A stretch of 64,000 nucleotides of DNA from Desulfogranum mediterraneum DSM 13871 (lineage in GTDB: Bacteria > Desulfobacterota > Desulfobulbia > Desulfobulbales > Desulfobulbaceae), in assembly GCF_000429965.1 (NCBI RefSeq), contig NZ_KE387007.1:161134-225133 (forward strand). The letters run 5' to 3'. The number at the start of each line of letters is the position of its first letter. Within the stretch, counting starts at the first letter, position 1. The notes beneath the pieces are model-generated. The model was not told the origin of the DNA. It made no database searches and saw only the letters and a list, made by a program, of their open reading frames with translations. The translations under genes were made by a program, and so were the position numbers. Shown here one piece after another: positions 16,644 to 24,980 of the stretch.

Positions 16644-17216
16644 ATGGCTGTGTTTGCTGAATTTAGTCTGTTTGATATCTTTGTTGTTCTGATTCTGCTG
16701 TTCTTCCTGATCCGCGGGCTGTGGATTGGCTGTGTCCGTCAGTTGGCAGCCTTCTTTGCCCTGGTCGGCGGCTACTGGCTGGCCGCCCGCTACCATGGAG
16801 AGCTGGCGCCCCTTGTGGATCACTTTCTGGATGAGCCCAAGCTCATCTTTCTGGTCAGCGTGATTGCGCTGTTTATGGTGGCCGTGCTGGTGTTCACCCT
16901 CCTGGGGAAACTGCTGCACAAGGTGGTACAGATCACCCTGATGGGTTGGTTTGACCGGCTTCTGGGCGGTGGGCTGGGGGTGCTGAAGGGGCTGGTGATC
17001 AGCTCACTGCTCTACATGTTTCTTGCCTCCAGCCTTTCCGCCTCCAACAGCTTGCTGGGCCGCTCTTTTACGGTCCCCTACCTTCAACTCGGTGCAGCCC
17101 AGCTGCAGCGTCTTATCAATGATCCGCGTCTGCGTGACTACTTTAATCCCAAGAAACCGGCCATCGGTTCCCAGGAGAAGGCACGCTCCAAATCCTCCTC
17201 GCCGGGAAAGAACTAG
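16644..17216 (+). CDS. CvpA family membrane protein
   Basis: A 190-residue inner-membrane protein with four predicted helices: FDIFVVLILLFFLIRGLWIG, LAAFFALVGGYWLAARY, IFLVSVIALFMVAVLVFTLL and the GLVISSLLYMFLAS region. The RGLWIGCVRQLAAFFALVGGY stretch and the mid-protein DRLLGGGLGVLKGLV are hallmarks of the CvpA (colicin V production) family. The C-terminal 40 residues are charged and cytoplasmic (KKPAIGSQEKARSKSSS). In other bacteria CvpA supports envelope stability; its reaction is unknown. I selected ATG at 16644, which leads directly into the first helix, although the ribosome site is weak. It follows a dispersed-repeat copy and is convergent with rmlD. Confidence 0.85.
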   Translation: MAVFAEFSLFDIFVVLILLFFLIRGLWIGCVRQLAAFFALVGGYWLAARYHGELAPLVDHFLDEPKLIFLVSVIALFMVAVLVFTLLGKLLHKVVQITLMGWFDRLLGGGLGVLKGLVISSLLYMFLASSLSASNSLLGRSFTVPYLQLGAAQLQRLINDPRLRDYFNPKKPAIGSQEKARSKSSSPGKN

Positions 17217-17249
17217 GCAGGAGTTGTCTCGGCTGGTGTGAGGGCTGGG

Positions 17250-17284
17250 GGGAGAGCCTGCCGGCGCTGGGCTGCAGCTCTCCC
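17250..17284. terminator. Hairpin between convergent cvpA and rmlD
   Basis: The arms GGGAGAGC and GCTCTCCC enclose about 19 bases in the 81-bp gap between two convergent genes. It lacks a T-tract on either strand, so it may only pause or protect transcripts. Confidence 0.35.
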
Positions 17285-17297
17285 GGCCCGGGGCTCC

Positions 17298-18173
17298 TCA
17301 GCCTCCAGCCTCCTCAAGCAGTTGAGCACGATATTCCCGGGCCATCCGTGCCACATCCTCCTTCCAGTCCACCATCAGATTCAGACCCGCCTGCTTGAGG
17401 CGATGGTTTTCCAGGATAGAGTTGGCCGGTCGTGGTGCAGGCGTCGGGTATTCCTCGGTGGTACAGGGCTCCATGGAGTAGGGAACCTGCATGCAGTCCA
17501 GGAAAAATCTGGCCCCCTCGTACCAGCTGGAGTGGTTCTCGGCGCTGGCATGGATGATCCCGGTGAGTTCGTGCTCCAGGAGGAGTTCGATCTGGGCAGC
17601 CAGGCGCCAGGACCAGGTTAAAGAGCCATACTGGTCGTTGACCACCCGGATGGTGCGTTCGGGGTCGGCCACGGCCAGACGCAGCATGGTTTTGAGGAAG
17701 TTCTTGCCTCCCATGCCGTAGAGCCAGGCCGTGCGGATGATCAGGTGGTTGGTCAGGGACTGGACCGCCTGGTCCCCCTTGAGTTTGGTCTGGCCGTAGA
17801 CCGAGAGCGGCCGTGCCGCTGCGTCTTCTCGATATGCCTGGGGAGCAGGCAGGGCCCCGTCATAGACATAGTCGGTGGATATCTGCAGCAGTCGGGTGTT
17901 GTACTCTGCACATTGCTCGGCCAGGAGCTGGGGCCCCAGGGCATTGACCTCCAGACAGCGCTGTTGATCGGTTTCGCAGTTATCCACGGCCGTGTAGGCC
18001 GCGCAGTTGATGACCGCCTCCGGTCGGTGGGCAGCGAACAGGGCGGCCACCTGGGCACCATCGGTGATATCCATATCCTGGACATCACAGCAGGCCACGG
18101 TATGTTTGGGGGAAAGGGTGTGGAGGCAGTCCTGGCCAAGCTGGCCGTTGGCTCCGATGATCAAGAGTTTCAT
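17298..18173 (-). CDS. rmlD: dTDP-4-dehydrorhamnose reductase
   Basis: A 291-residue short-chain dehydrogenase that reduces dTDP-4-dehydro-L-rhamnose to dTDP-L-rhamnose with NAD(P)H. The N-terminal Rossmann motif is LLIIGANGQLGQD. Other family marks are VINCAAYTAVDNCE, ISTDYVYDG, the catalytic Tyr-Lys pair in YGQTKLKGD, RTAWLYG with KNFLKTML, and the NDQYGSLTW motif. AGGAG stands eight bases before the ATG. It lies 11 bp after rmlA on the same strand, forming an rmlA-rmlD pair. The other two enzymes of the pathway (rmlB, rmlC) are not in the window and must be elsewhere. The product feeds O-antigen or exopolysaccharide synthesis. Confidence 0.95.
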   Translation of the reverse strand: MKLLIIGANGQLGQDCLHTLSPKHTVACCDVQDMDITDGAQVAALFAAHRPEAVINCAAYTAVDNCETDQQRCLEVNALGPQLLAEQCAEYNTRLLQISTDYVYDGALPAPQAYREDAAARPLSVYGQTKLKGDQAVQSLTNHLIIRTAWLYGMGGKNFLKTMLRLAVADPERTIRVVNDQYGSLTWSWRLAAQIELLLEHELTGIIHASAENHSSWYEGARFFLDCMQVPYSMEPCTTEEYPTPAPRPANSILENHRLKQAGLNLMVDWKEDVARMAREYRAQLLEEAGG

Positions 18174-18184
18174 GGTGCTCGCTC

Positions 18185-19057
18185 CTAGGAGAGATCGGCC
18201 ACGATATCCATCAGATACTGGCCGTATTGGTTTTTCATCATAGAGGCAGCGAGCTCTTCCACCTGCTTGCTGTCGATGTAGCCCTGGCGAAAGGCGATCT
18301 CTTCCAGGCAGGCAATCTTCAACCCCTGCCTATCCTGAACTGCCTGGACGTAGCTGGAGGCCTGTTGCAGTGACTCGTGGGTGCCGGTGTCCAGCCAGCA
18401 GAAACCGCGACCCAGGAGCTCTACGCTCAGCTTGTTCTGCTTCAGGTAGGCATTGTTGATATCGGTGATCTCCAGTTCCCCCCGTGCCGAAGGGCGGATC
18501 GAGCGGGCGATCTCGACGACCTGCTGATCGTAGAAGTAGAGTCCGGGTACCGCATATTTGGATTTGGGCTGGCTCGGTTTTTCCTCGATGCCGATGACAT
18601 GGTTGTGGGCGTCAAATTCCACCACCCCGTAGCGTTGGGGATCCTTGACCAGGTAGCCGAAGATGGTTCCCCCTTCCTGGAGTTGGCTGCAACGGGAGAC
18701 GATCTCGGCAAAGCCGTGGCCAAAAAAGATGTTATCCCCCAGGACCAGACAGGTGGAGTCTCCGTCGATAAAGGATTGGCCGATCAGAAAGGCCTGGGCA
18801 AGTCCCTCGGGCCGCGGCTGTTCCGCATACTGGATGTTGAGCCCCAGGTGCTCGCCGCTGCCGAAAAGCTCTGTAAAGCGGGGGAGATCGTGGGGGGTCG
18901 AGATGATAAGGATATCCCGGATGCCGGCCAGCATCAGCACCGACAGAGGGTAATAGATCATCGGTTTATCGTAGACCGGGATCAGCTGCTTACTGAGCAC
19001 CCGGGTAAGGGGGTAGAGGCGGGTGCCGGAACCTCCTGCCAGAATAATGCCTTTCAA
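18185..19057 (-). CDS. rmlA: Glucose-1-phosphate thymidylyltransferase
   Basis: A 290-residue nucleotidyltransferase that makes dTDP-glucose from dTTP and glucose-1-phosphate, the first step to dTDP-rhamnose. It starts [17 protein letters not shown] (signature G-G-x-G-T-R-L), with [16 protein letters not shown], the metal-site strand [13 protein letters not shown], and [17 protein letters not shown] with [20 protein letters not shown]. The start is most likely TTG at 19057: AGGAG sits seven bases before it, the same spacer pattern as rmlD, and the protein then starts exactly where the family does. The ATG at 19084 has no ribosome-binding site. The gene is divergent from the phosphomannomutase gene across a 281-bp gap and probably cotranscribed with rmlD. 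Confidence 0.95.
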   Translation of the reverse strand: MKGIILAGGSGTRLYPLTRVLSKQLIPVYDKPMIYYPLSVLMLAGIRDILIISTPHDLPRFTELFGSGEHLGLNIQYAEQPRPEGLAQAFLIGQSFIDGDSTCLVLGDNIFFGHGFAEIVSRCSQLQEGGTIFGYLVKDPQRYGVVEFDAHNHVIGIEEKPSQPKSKYAVPGLYFYDQQVVEIARSIRPSARGELEITDINNAYLKQNKLSVELLGRGFCWLDTGTHESLQQASSYVQAVQDRQGLKIACLEEIAFRQGYIDSKQVEELAASMMKNQYGQYLMDIVADLS

Positions 19058-19338
19058 TGGCTCGCTCCTGAGAGTATTGGGCATCTGGCCACAGGCTGAG
19101 AGGCGGCCTGGCTGTTGTCGCCTGGTCGTTGGCGGTGACCGCTTCGATTGGCGGCGGTCACCCCCTGGCGAGCGTGTGGGCAGATCCTGTTTGTCATAAA
19201 AGAAACAACTCGTTGCGGGGTGGAGAGGAAGTGTGCTACCTTTCTGCTTGTACAGTGCGTTGTTTGTTGCACACACCTTAGCACGCTACATACTGCATTT
19301 CCCGATTTCTTTCAAATAACATTCCCCAGGTGACGAGA

Positions 19339-20712
19339 ATGAGTGATTCGGTCCGTTGCTTCACGGCCTATGATATTCGCGGCAAGGTGCCGGATGATTT
19401 GGATGAGGAGCTGGCTGCCCTGATCGGTCTGGCCTTTATTGAGCACTTTGCGGCCAAGAAGATTGTGCTTGGTCATGATATGCGCCTGACCAGTCCGGCC
19501 ATTTCCCGGGCCCTGACCAGGGCCGTGCTTGCCCGAGGCTGCGATGTGGTGGATATCGGTCTCTGCGGCACCGAAGAGGTGTATCACCGGGTCTTTGCCG
19601 GTGCTGACCAGGGGGTTGATGGCGGGATCATGATCACGGCGAGCCATAACCCTGCCGCCTATAACGGCATGAAGCTGGTGCAGAGAGAGGCCCGGCCGGT
19701 CTCCGGGGAGAGCGGCCTGGCAGAGATCGAAGCCCGCGTCTCGGATACGACCTGGCGCCGGCAGGCGGGAAAGGATTCCGGTGTGCCGCCGGGCAGCTAC
19801 CGGCTGGAGGAGGAGAAGGGTGGTTACATCCAACACCTGCTCTCCTCTGTGGATCTGGAGCAGCTGAAGCCCCTGAAGCTGGTGGTGAATCCGGGTAATG
19901 GCTGTGCCGGGCCGATCATCGACCTGTTGGAGTCCCATCTGCCCTTCACCTTTATCCGCCTGCAGGAACAACCCGACGGCAGCTTTCCCAACGGGGTGCC
20001 CAATCCCCTGCTACCGGAAAAGCGGGCCGTGACCGCCGAGGCAGTAAGGGAACACGGTGCGGATCTGGGGATCGCCTGGGACGGTGACTTTGATCGCTGC
20101 TTTTTCTATGATGAAACCGGCCGATTCATCGAAGGCTACTATATCGTCGGTCTCCTGGGGACCGCCATCCTCCAGCAGCATCCCGGCGCCACCATCCTCC
20201 ACGATCCCCGCCTGACCTGGAACACCATTGAGATGGTGGAGGCCGCCGGAGGCCATCCCCTGATGACCCGCACCGGGCACGCCTTTATCAAGGAGAATAT
20301 GCGGGCAGCCGACGGGGTCTACGGGGGCGAGATGTCTGCCCATCACTACTTTCGCGACTTTGGCTACTGTGATTCCGGGATGGTGCCCTGGCTGCTGGTG
20401 ACCCAGCTGATGAGCAGCTCCGGTCAACCGCTTTCGGCCATGGTCGATGATCGGATGCAGCGCTTCCCGGTCAGTGGGGAGATTAACTCGACCGTGGCAG
20501 ATCCCGATGGGATTATCCGTCAGGTGGAAGAACGCTACCGTGACGGTGAGCTGGACCATACCGACGGGATCTCCGTCAGTTATCCGGAGTATCGTTTTAA
20601 TATACGTAAGTCCAACACCGAGCCGGTGTTGCGGCTCAACGTCGAAACCAGGGGTGATGCAGCCTTGCTTCACCGCACAACAGAGGAACTCCTGGCATTG
20701 ATCCGGGGTTAG
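19339..20712 (+). CDS. Phosphomannomutase/phosphoglucomutase
   Basis: A 457-residue alpha-D-phosphohexomutase of the AlgC/ManB group, which interconverts hexose 1- and 6-phosphates. Domain 1 starts CFTAYDIRGKVPDDL and holds the phosphoserine loop MITASHNPAAYNG. Domain 2 has the magnesium loop DGDFDRCFFYDE, domain 3 the sugar-specificity loop GEMSAHHYF, and domain 4 the phosphate site KSNTEPVLRLNVE. The GEMSAHH loop matches the dual-specificity PMM/PGM type. ATG at 19339 with AGGTGA upstream is preferred to a GTG nine bases earlier. It is 15 bp before manC, and together they convert mannose-6-phosphate to GDP-mannose. It is divergent from rmlA, so sugar-nucleotide genes form one cluster. Confidence 0.93.
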   Translation: MSDSVRCFTAYDIRGKVPDDLDEELAALIGLAFIEHFAAKKIVLGHDMRLTSPAISRALTRAVLARGCDVVDIGLCGTEEVYHRVFAGADQGVDGGIMITASHNPAAYNGMKLVQREARPVSGESGLAEIEARVSDTTWRRQAGKDSGVPPGSYRLEEEKGGYIQHLLSSVDLEQLKPLKLVVNPGNGCAGPIIDLLESHLPFTFIRLQEQPDGSFPNGVPNPLLPEKRAVTAEAVREHGADLGIAWDGDFDRCFFYDETGRFIEGYYIVGLLGTAILQQHPGATILHDPRLTWNTIEMVEAAGGHPLMTRTGHAFIKENMRAADGVYGGEMSAHHYFRDFGYCDSGMVPWLLVTQLMSSSGQPLSAMVDDRMQRFPVSGEINSTVADPDGIIRQVEERYRDGELDHTDGISVSYPEYRFNIRKSNTEPVLRLNVETRGDAALLHRTTEELLALIRG

Positions 20713-20727
20713 GGATAGGGGTATTTC

Positions 20728-22137
20728 ATGGCTATTCAACCGATTATTCTTGCCGGGGGAACAGGTTCCCGGCTCTGGCCCCTGTCCCGGGAGTTGTATC
20801 CCAAGCAGGTGATCAGCCTGACCGGGGAGCTCTCGCTCTTGCAGACCACCATCAAGCGGGTTGCCGAGCTTGAGCATGCCCGGGCACCCATTGTGGTGGT
20901 AGGCGAAGAGCATCGTTTCATGACCAAGTCCCAGCTGGAAGAGCTGGAGCTGTTCAAGGACTTTCAGATTCTGCTGGAACCCATGGGCAAAAACACGGCA
21001 CCGGCCATCTGCGGGGCCGCGGCCTTTGTTGCCCGTCAGGGGCACGGTGAGGATACCCTGCTGGTACTGCCGGCAGATCACCTGATTACCCGGCCGGAGA
21101 TCTTTGCCCAGGCGGTTGAGCGGGCTGTGGCCCTGGCAGAACAGGGGATGCTGGTGACCTTTGGCATTGTCCCTGACCATCCGGAAACCGGTTATGGCTA
21201 CATTGCCAAGGGAGAGGGGGGCAAGGTGGAGCGCTTTGTCGAAAAACCGGATCTTGTAACAGCCCAGGCCTACCTGACCCAGGGAGGCTATCTCTGGAAC
21301 AGCGGCATGTTTACCTTCTCTGCCCAGACCCTGTTGGCAGAGATGCAGCTCTATGCGCCAGAGGTGGTGGAGTGTATGGCTGAGGCCGTCGAACAGGGGC
21401 GGTTTGATGGGGTGTTTTTCCGCTTTAACCGGGAGATCATGGCCTCCTGTCCCTCGGATTCCATCGACTATGCCCTGATGGAGAAGACCCGGAATGCAGC
21501 CGTTGTGGAGGCAGATATCGGTTGGAGTGATATCGGTTCCTGGCAGGCCCTGTGGGAGGTCGCTGACAAGGATGAGCGGGGCAACGTGGCCGGCGGCGAT
21601 GTCCTGCTGGAGGACGTGGAGAACTCCCTGGTCCGCTCCGAACATACCCTGGTTGCAGCGGTGGGCTTGAAGAATACCATGGTGATCGAGACCGCCGATG
21701 CCGTCCTGGTGGCCCCCATGGATCGCTCCCAGGATGTGAAAAAGATCGTTACCCGCCTGAAGCGCGAGAAGCGCGGGGAGTTCCAGGTCCACAAGACCGT
21801 CTATCGTCCCTGGGGCTCCTATACCACCCTGGAGATGCAGGATCGCTTTCAGATCAAGCGGATCACGGTGAATCCAGGGGCCAAGCTCTCGCTGCAGATG
21901 CATCATCACCGTCACGAGCACTGGGTGGTGGTTTCCGGTACGGCCCGGGTGGTGAACGGTGAGGAATCGATCCTGCTCCAGGAGGACCAGTCGACCTATA
22001 TCCCTTCGGGAACCAGGCATCGACTGGAGAATCCCGGGGTGATCCCCCTGGAGTTGATCGAGGTGCAGATCGGGAGTTATCTGGGGGAGGACGATATCGT
22101 CCGTTTTGATGACGACTACGGGCGCCAGGAGGAGTAG
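20728..22137 (+). CDS. manC: Mannose-1-phosphate guanylyltransferase/mannose-6-phosphate isomerase
   Basis: A 469-residue bifunctional type II enzyme (ManC/AlgA/XanB group). The guanylyltransferase part opens IILAGGTGSRLWPLSRELYP KQ-type signature and contains PMGKNTAPAICGAA, VLPADHLI, RFVEKPD and YLWNSGMF. The C-terminal 120 residues are a cupin with the zinc-binding isomerase motif LQMHHHRHEHWVVVSGTA and YIPSGTRHRLEN. The isomerase turns fructose-6-phosphate to mannose-6-phosphate; the neighbouring mutase makes mannose-1-phosphate; this enzyme then makes GDP-mannose. It follows the mutase by 15 bp. GDP-mannose is a precursor for exopolysaccharide and lipopolysaccharide, in line with the surface genes around. 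No clear terminator is seen after it. Confidence 0.95.
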   Translation: MAIQPIILAGGTGSRLWPLSRELYPKQVISLTGELSLLQTTIKRVAELEHARAPIVVVGEEHRFMTKSQLEELELFKDFQILLEPMGKNTAPAICGAAAFVARQGHGEDTLLVLPADHLITRPEIFAQAVERAVALAEQGMLVTFGIVPDHPETGYGYIAKGEGGKVERFVEKPDLVTAQAYLTQGGYLWNSGMFTFSAQTLLAEMQLYAPEVVECMAEAVEQGRFDGVFFRFNREIMASCPSDSIDYALMEKTRNAAVVEADIGWSDIGSWQALWEVADKDERGNVAGGDVLLEDVENSLVRSEHTLVAAVGLKNTMVIETADAVLVAPMDRSQDVKKIVTRLKREKRGEFQVHKTVYRPWGSYTTLEMQDRFQIKRITVNPGAKLSLQMHHHRHEHWVVVSGTARVVNGEESILLQEDQSTYIPSGTRHRLENPGVIPLELIEVQIGSYLGEDDIVRFDDDYGRQEE

Positions 22138-22320
22138 GCCCCGGCTGCCGGGCTCATCCTCCCGCAAGGACCAGCCGGTCTCTGCCCGCCGGGCTTTGTC
22201 GTCGGCCGGGCTTTCTGCTGTGCCTTGAGATGGGGGGGGACGCTCTGGGGCGGTCCGGAGAAGGGGTTTGCCGCAGCGAGTCTGAGATGAGCCCTGGTGA
22301 GACAAGCCTTTGGCAGCGGT

Positions 22321-22707
22321 TTAGGGTTGAGCCTGGAGCCCTGGATCTGCAGGGGGGGAACCCTTTTTCTGGGAGTCGTGGAAGGCCTCTACATAGGCAT
22401 AGAGGATGTGGCGATCGTTTTCGCTTACGTGGAAGAACTCTATGCCGTTTTGGTGCATGCCCGAGGAGTAGGTGGTGTAGACGATCCGGCCCATGATGTT
22501 GACCAGTTTATCGTCAAGCTCCAGGGTAAGCATCACCTGCTGGCCTTGGGGGAGCGGGATATGGGTTTCCATGAGGATGCCGCCCTTGCTGACATTCAAG
22601 GTCCTGGCCATGGAATATTCTCCCTGCCGTCCCTGCTCGTCGACCACCAGGTAGTCAAGCAGGTTCAAGGATTCGGGTCTGGCATGACTTCTTCGTTCCG
22701 TGTTCAT
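22321..22707 (-). CDS. PilZ domain protein
   Basis: A 128-residue single-domain PilZ protein, which would bind c-di-GMP. The arginine motif is RRSHAR near the start and the second motif is NVSKGGILMET, close to the family's (D/N)-x-S-x-x-G. Beta strands continue with QVMLTLELDDKLVNIMGRIVY and GIEFFHVSENDRHIL. The C-terminal tail is short and uncharged. No partner domain is fused. The gene stands alone between manC, with which it is convergent, and the long leader of amtB. It could link c-di-GMP level to polysaccharide production from the neighbouring sugar-nucleotide genes, but that is an inference from position only. The ribosome-binding site is weak. Confidence 0.85.
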   Translation of the reverse strand: MNTERRSHARPESLNLLDYLVVDEQGRQGEYSMARTLNVSKGGILMETHIPLPQGQQVMLTLELDDKLVNIMGRIVYTTYSSGMHQNGIEFFHVSENDRHILYAYVEAFHDSQKKGSPPADPGLQAQP

Positions 22708-23118
22708 CTGGGGCCTGTGGCAAACAGGTTATAGGGGGCCGCTTTCCCGCGGCTTATTGGCGGATTTTTTAGGTCCATCTTTTATAGTTATTCGATATTC
22801 TTCTCCTATGCAATCCTTGAACATGGTTTTTTTTCCTCCTGATCAATTTTTTTGAACAACCCAGCCGGCAAGGCGGTCCTGGCTTGCGCGCCTGAGCTCA
22901 ACTGCGCGTACCTTTCAGGGGCGTATCTCAAGCGGGACGGATCTCCCTGCCTCTGCCCCGGGGAAGTGTTGGGGCTGTTCGATGGTCACTTTTTGCACAT
23001 AAATGTCACGTTTTTCGCCAAGGTGTACAATAGTGTAATCTTTTTCGCGCCAGTTTTTTTGCCTGGTTTTGACTTTTTCTCCCTCTATTTCAATTTCTTA
23101 TCTGTTTTTTGTTTTTTC

Positions 23119-23134
23119 TGGCACAACACTTGAA
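23119..23134 (+). promoter_or_regulatory. Candidate sigma54 promoter for amtB (distal)
   Basis: TGGCACAACACTTGAA matches the -24 element TGGCAC perfectly with correct spacing to a TTGA -12 element (consensus TTGC). It lies about 220 bp before amtB. The GC to GA change in the -12 box weakens it. Confidence 0.4.
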
Positions 23135-23273
23135 AGCTAGAGCGTGAAGTGCAGCGCAAGGATCGTGGATTCAGGGGAGTCGCTTTTCTGCTTTTCTGTT
23201 TTCTGTAGAGGAGCTGAGCAGCCGGCCTCTCCTGGTGGCCGGCTCAGGCTGTGTCCTTGTCTCCAGGATGGGA

Positions 23274-23289
23274 TGGCTTGACTGCTGCG
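23274..23289 (+). promoter_or_regulatory. Candidate sigma54 promoter for amtB (proximal)
   Basis: TGGCTTGACTGCTGCG keeps the invariant GG-N10-GC frame of sigma54 promoters, and would start transcription about 50-55 bp before the amtB ATG. Its -24 element is imperfect. Confidence 0.35.
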
Positions 23290-23354
23290 TCTTGTTGTGA
23301 AACAAATGTTGCGAAACAAAAGCGTAAATCACAAAATTGTGAAGGAGGCAGGAG

Positions 23355-24578
23355 ATGATCAACGCTGCAGATACCGCATTTATCCTCGCCGCGGCAGGCT
23401 TGGTGTTGCTGATGACTCCGGGCCTGGCCCTGTTCTATGCCGGCATGGTTCGCAGTGAAAATGTGCTGGGCACCATCATGCAGAGCCTGATCATGATCTC
23501 GATCATCTCCATCGAGTGGGTCTACATTGGTTACTCCCTCTCCTTTGGTCCTGATATCGGCGGGGTGATCGGCGACCTTTCCTGGTTTGCCCTGCGGGGG
23601 GTCACCACGGCCCCGAGTGCGGACTACGCAAGCACCATTCCCCAGCTGGTGTTCATGATCTATCAGTGCATGTTTGCGGTCATCACCCCGGCCCTGATCA
23701 CCGGCGCCTTTGCGGAGCGGGTGCGCTTTGCGCCCTTTGCCCTGTTCAGTCTGCTCTGGGCTATCCTGGTCTACAATCCGGTCTGCCACTGGATCTGGGG
23801 CAGCGGCGGCTGGTTGGGAAAGATCGGCGTCCTTGACTTTGCCGGCGGCCTGGTGGTTCATGCCACCTGCGGCGTGGCTGCCCTGGTGGCGGTGATGATC
23901 ATCGGTCCCCGCAGGGGGCATGGCAAGGTGAATTTCCTGCCCCATAATCTGCCCATGACCATGCTGGGCACTGGCCTGCTCTGGTTCGGCTGGTTCGGTT
24001 TTAACGGCGGTAGTGCCCTGGCAGCAGACGGGGTTGCAGCCACCGCCTTTGTCGCCACCCATCTTGCCGGGATGGCCGGGATGGCCATGTGGACCGTCCT
24101 GGAGTGGTTGAAGTTGGGCAAGCCGACTACCCTGGGGGCAGCCTCGGGGGCCATCTCAGGGTTGGCCACCATTACCCCGGCAGCTGGTTTTGTCGGACCC
24201 AATGCTGCGGTGATCATCGGTTTGATTGCCGGGCTGGTCTGTTATTATGCCGTCAACCTGAAGGCTCGATTACAGTTTGATGACTCCCTGGACGTGGTCG
24301 GGATCCACGGGGTAGGGGGCCTTACCGGAACCCTGCTGCTTGGGGTCTTTGCCTCCAGGGCGGTGAATCCCGGTGGGGTTGATGGCCTGCTTGCCGGTGG
24401 CGGCCTGGATCAACTTTTTTATCAGGGGCTGGGGATTGTGGTGGTCTGCGGCTATACTTTTGTGATGAGTTGGCTTATCCTGAAAGGGATTGATCGCTGG
24501 CTCGGCCTCCGCGTCAGTGTCGAAGCCGAAACCCAGGGACTGGATTACACCGAGCATTCGGAAACTGCATATAATTGA
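23355..24578 (+). CDS. amtB: Ammonium transporter
   Basis: A 407-residue Amt/Mep/Rh channel with about eleven helices. It conducts ammonium/ammonia across the inner membrane as a trimer. Family motifs are TPGLALFYAGMVRSENVL near the N terminus, NPVCHWIWGSGGWLG, and the twin pore histidines in DFAGGLVVHATCG and DVVGIHGVGGLTG. The protein begins at the first helix, without the cleavable signal of E. coli AmtB. GGAGG lies eight bases before the ATG. It is followed by a PII gene after 63 bp, the classical amtB-glnK pairing in which PII plugs the channel when ammonium is plentiful. Sigma54-like promoters upstream suggest nitrogen control. Confidence 0.95.
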   Translation: MINAADTAFILAAAGLVLLMTPGLALFYAGMVRSENVLGTIMQSLIMISIISIEWVYIGYSLSFGPDIGGVIGDLSWFALRGVTTAPSADYASTIPQLVFMIYQCMFAVITPALITGAFAERVRFAPFALFSLLWAILVYNPVCHWIWGSGGWLGKIGVLDFAGGLVVHATCGVAALVAVMIIGPRRGHGKVNFLPHNLPMTMLGTGLLWFGWFGFNGGSALAADGVAATAFVATHLAGMAGMAMWTVLEWLKLGKPTTLGAASGAISGLATITPAAGFVGPNAAVIIGLIAGLVCYYAVNLKARLQFDDSLDVVGIHGVGGLTGTLLLGVFASRAVNPGGVDGLLAGGGLDQLFYQGLGIVVVCGYTFVMSWLILKGIDRWLGLRVSVEAETQGLDYTEHSETAYN

Positions 24579-24581
24579 TAA

Positions 24582-24979
<398 letters not shown>

Positions 24980-24980
<1 letters not shown>

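Larger units (their letters stand above)
22708..23354. other. Intergenic region upstream of amtB
   Basis: A 647-bp gap with no credible gene. It is AT-richer in the middle (22980-23130, with long T runs). It contains two sigma54-like promoter candidates, listed separately, as expected for a nitrogen-controlled ammonium-transport operon. No obvious NtrC dyad could be assigned by eye. Confidence 0.45.

Noticed and set aside
20011-22305. 764-codon open frame on the minus strand
   Set aside because: It lies antisense to the phosphomannomutase and manC genes and is rich in Gly, His, Leu and Pro, typical of the shadow of GC-rich codons. No ribosome site or domain.
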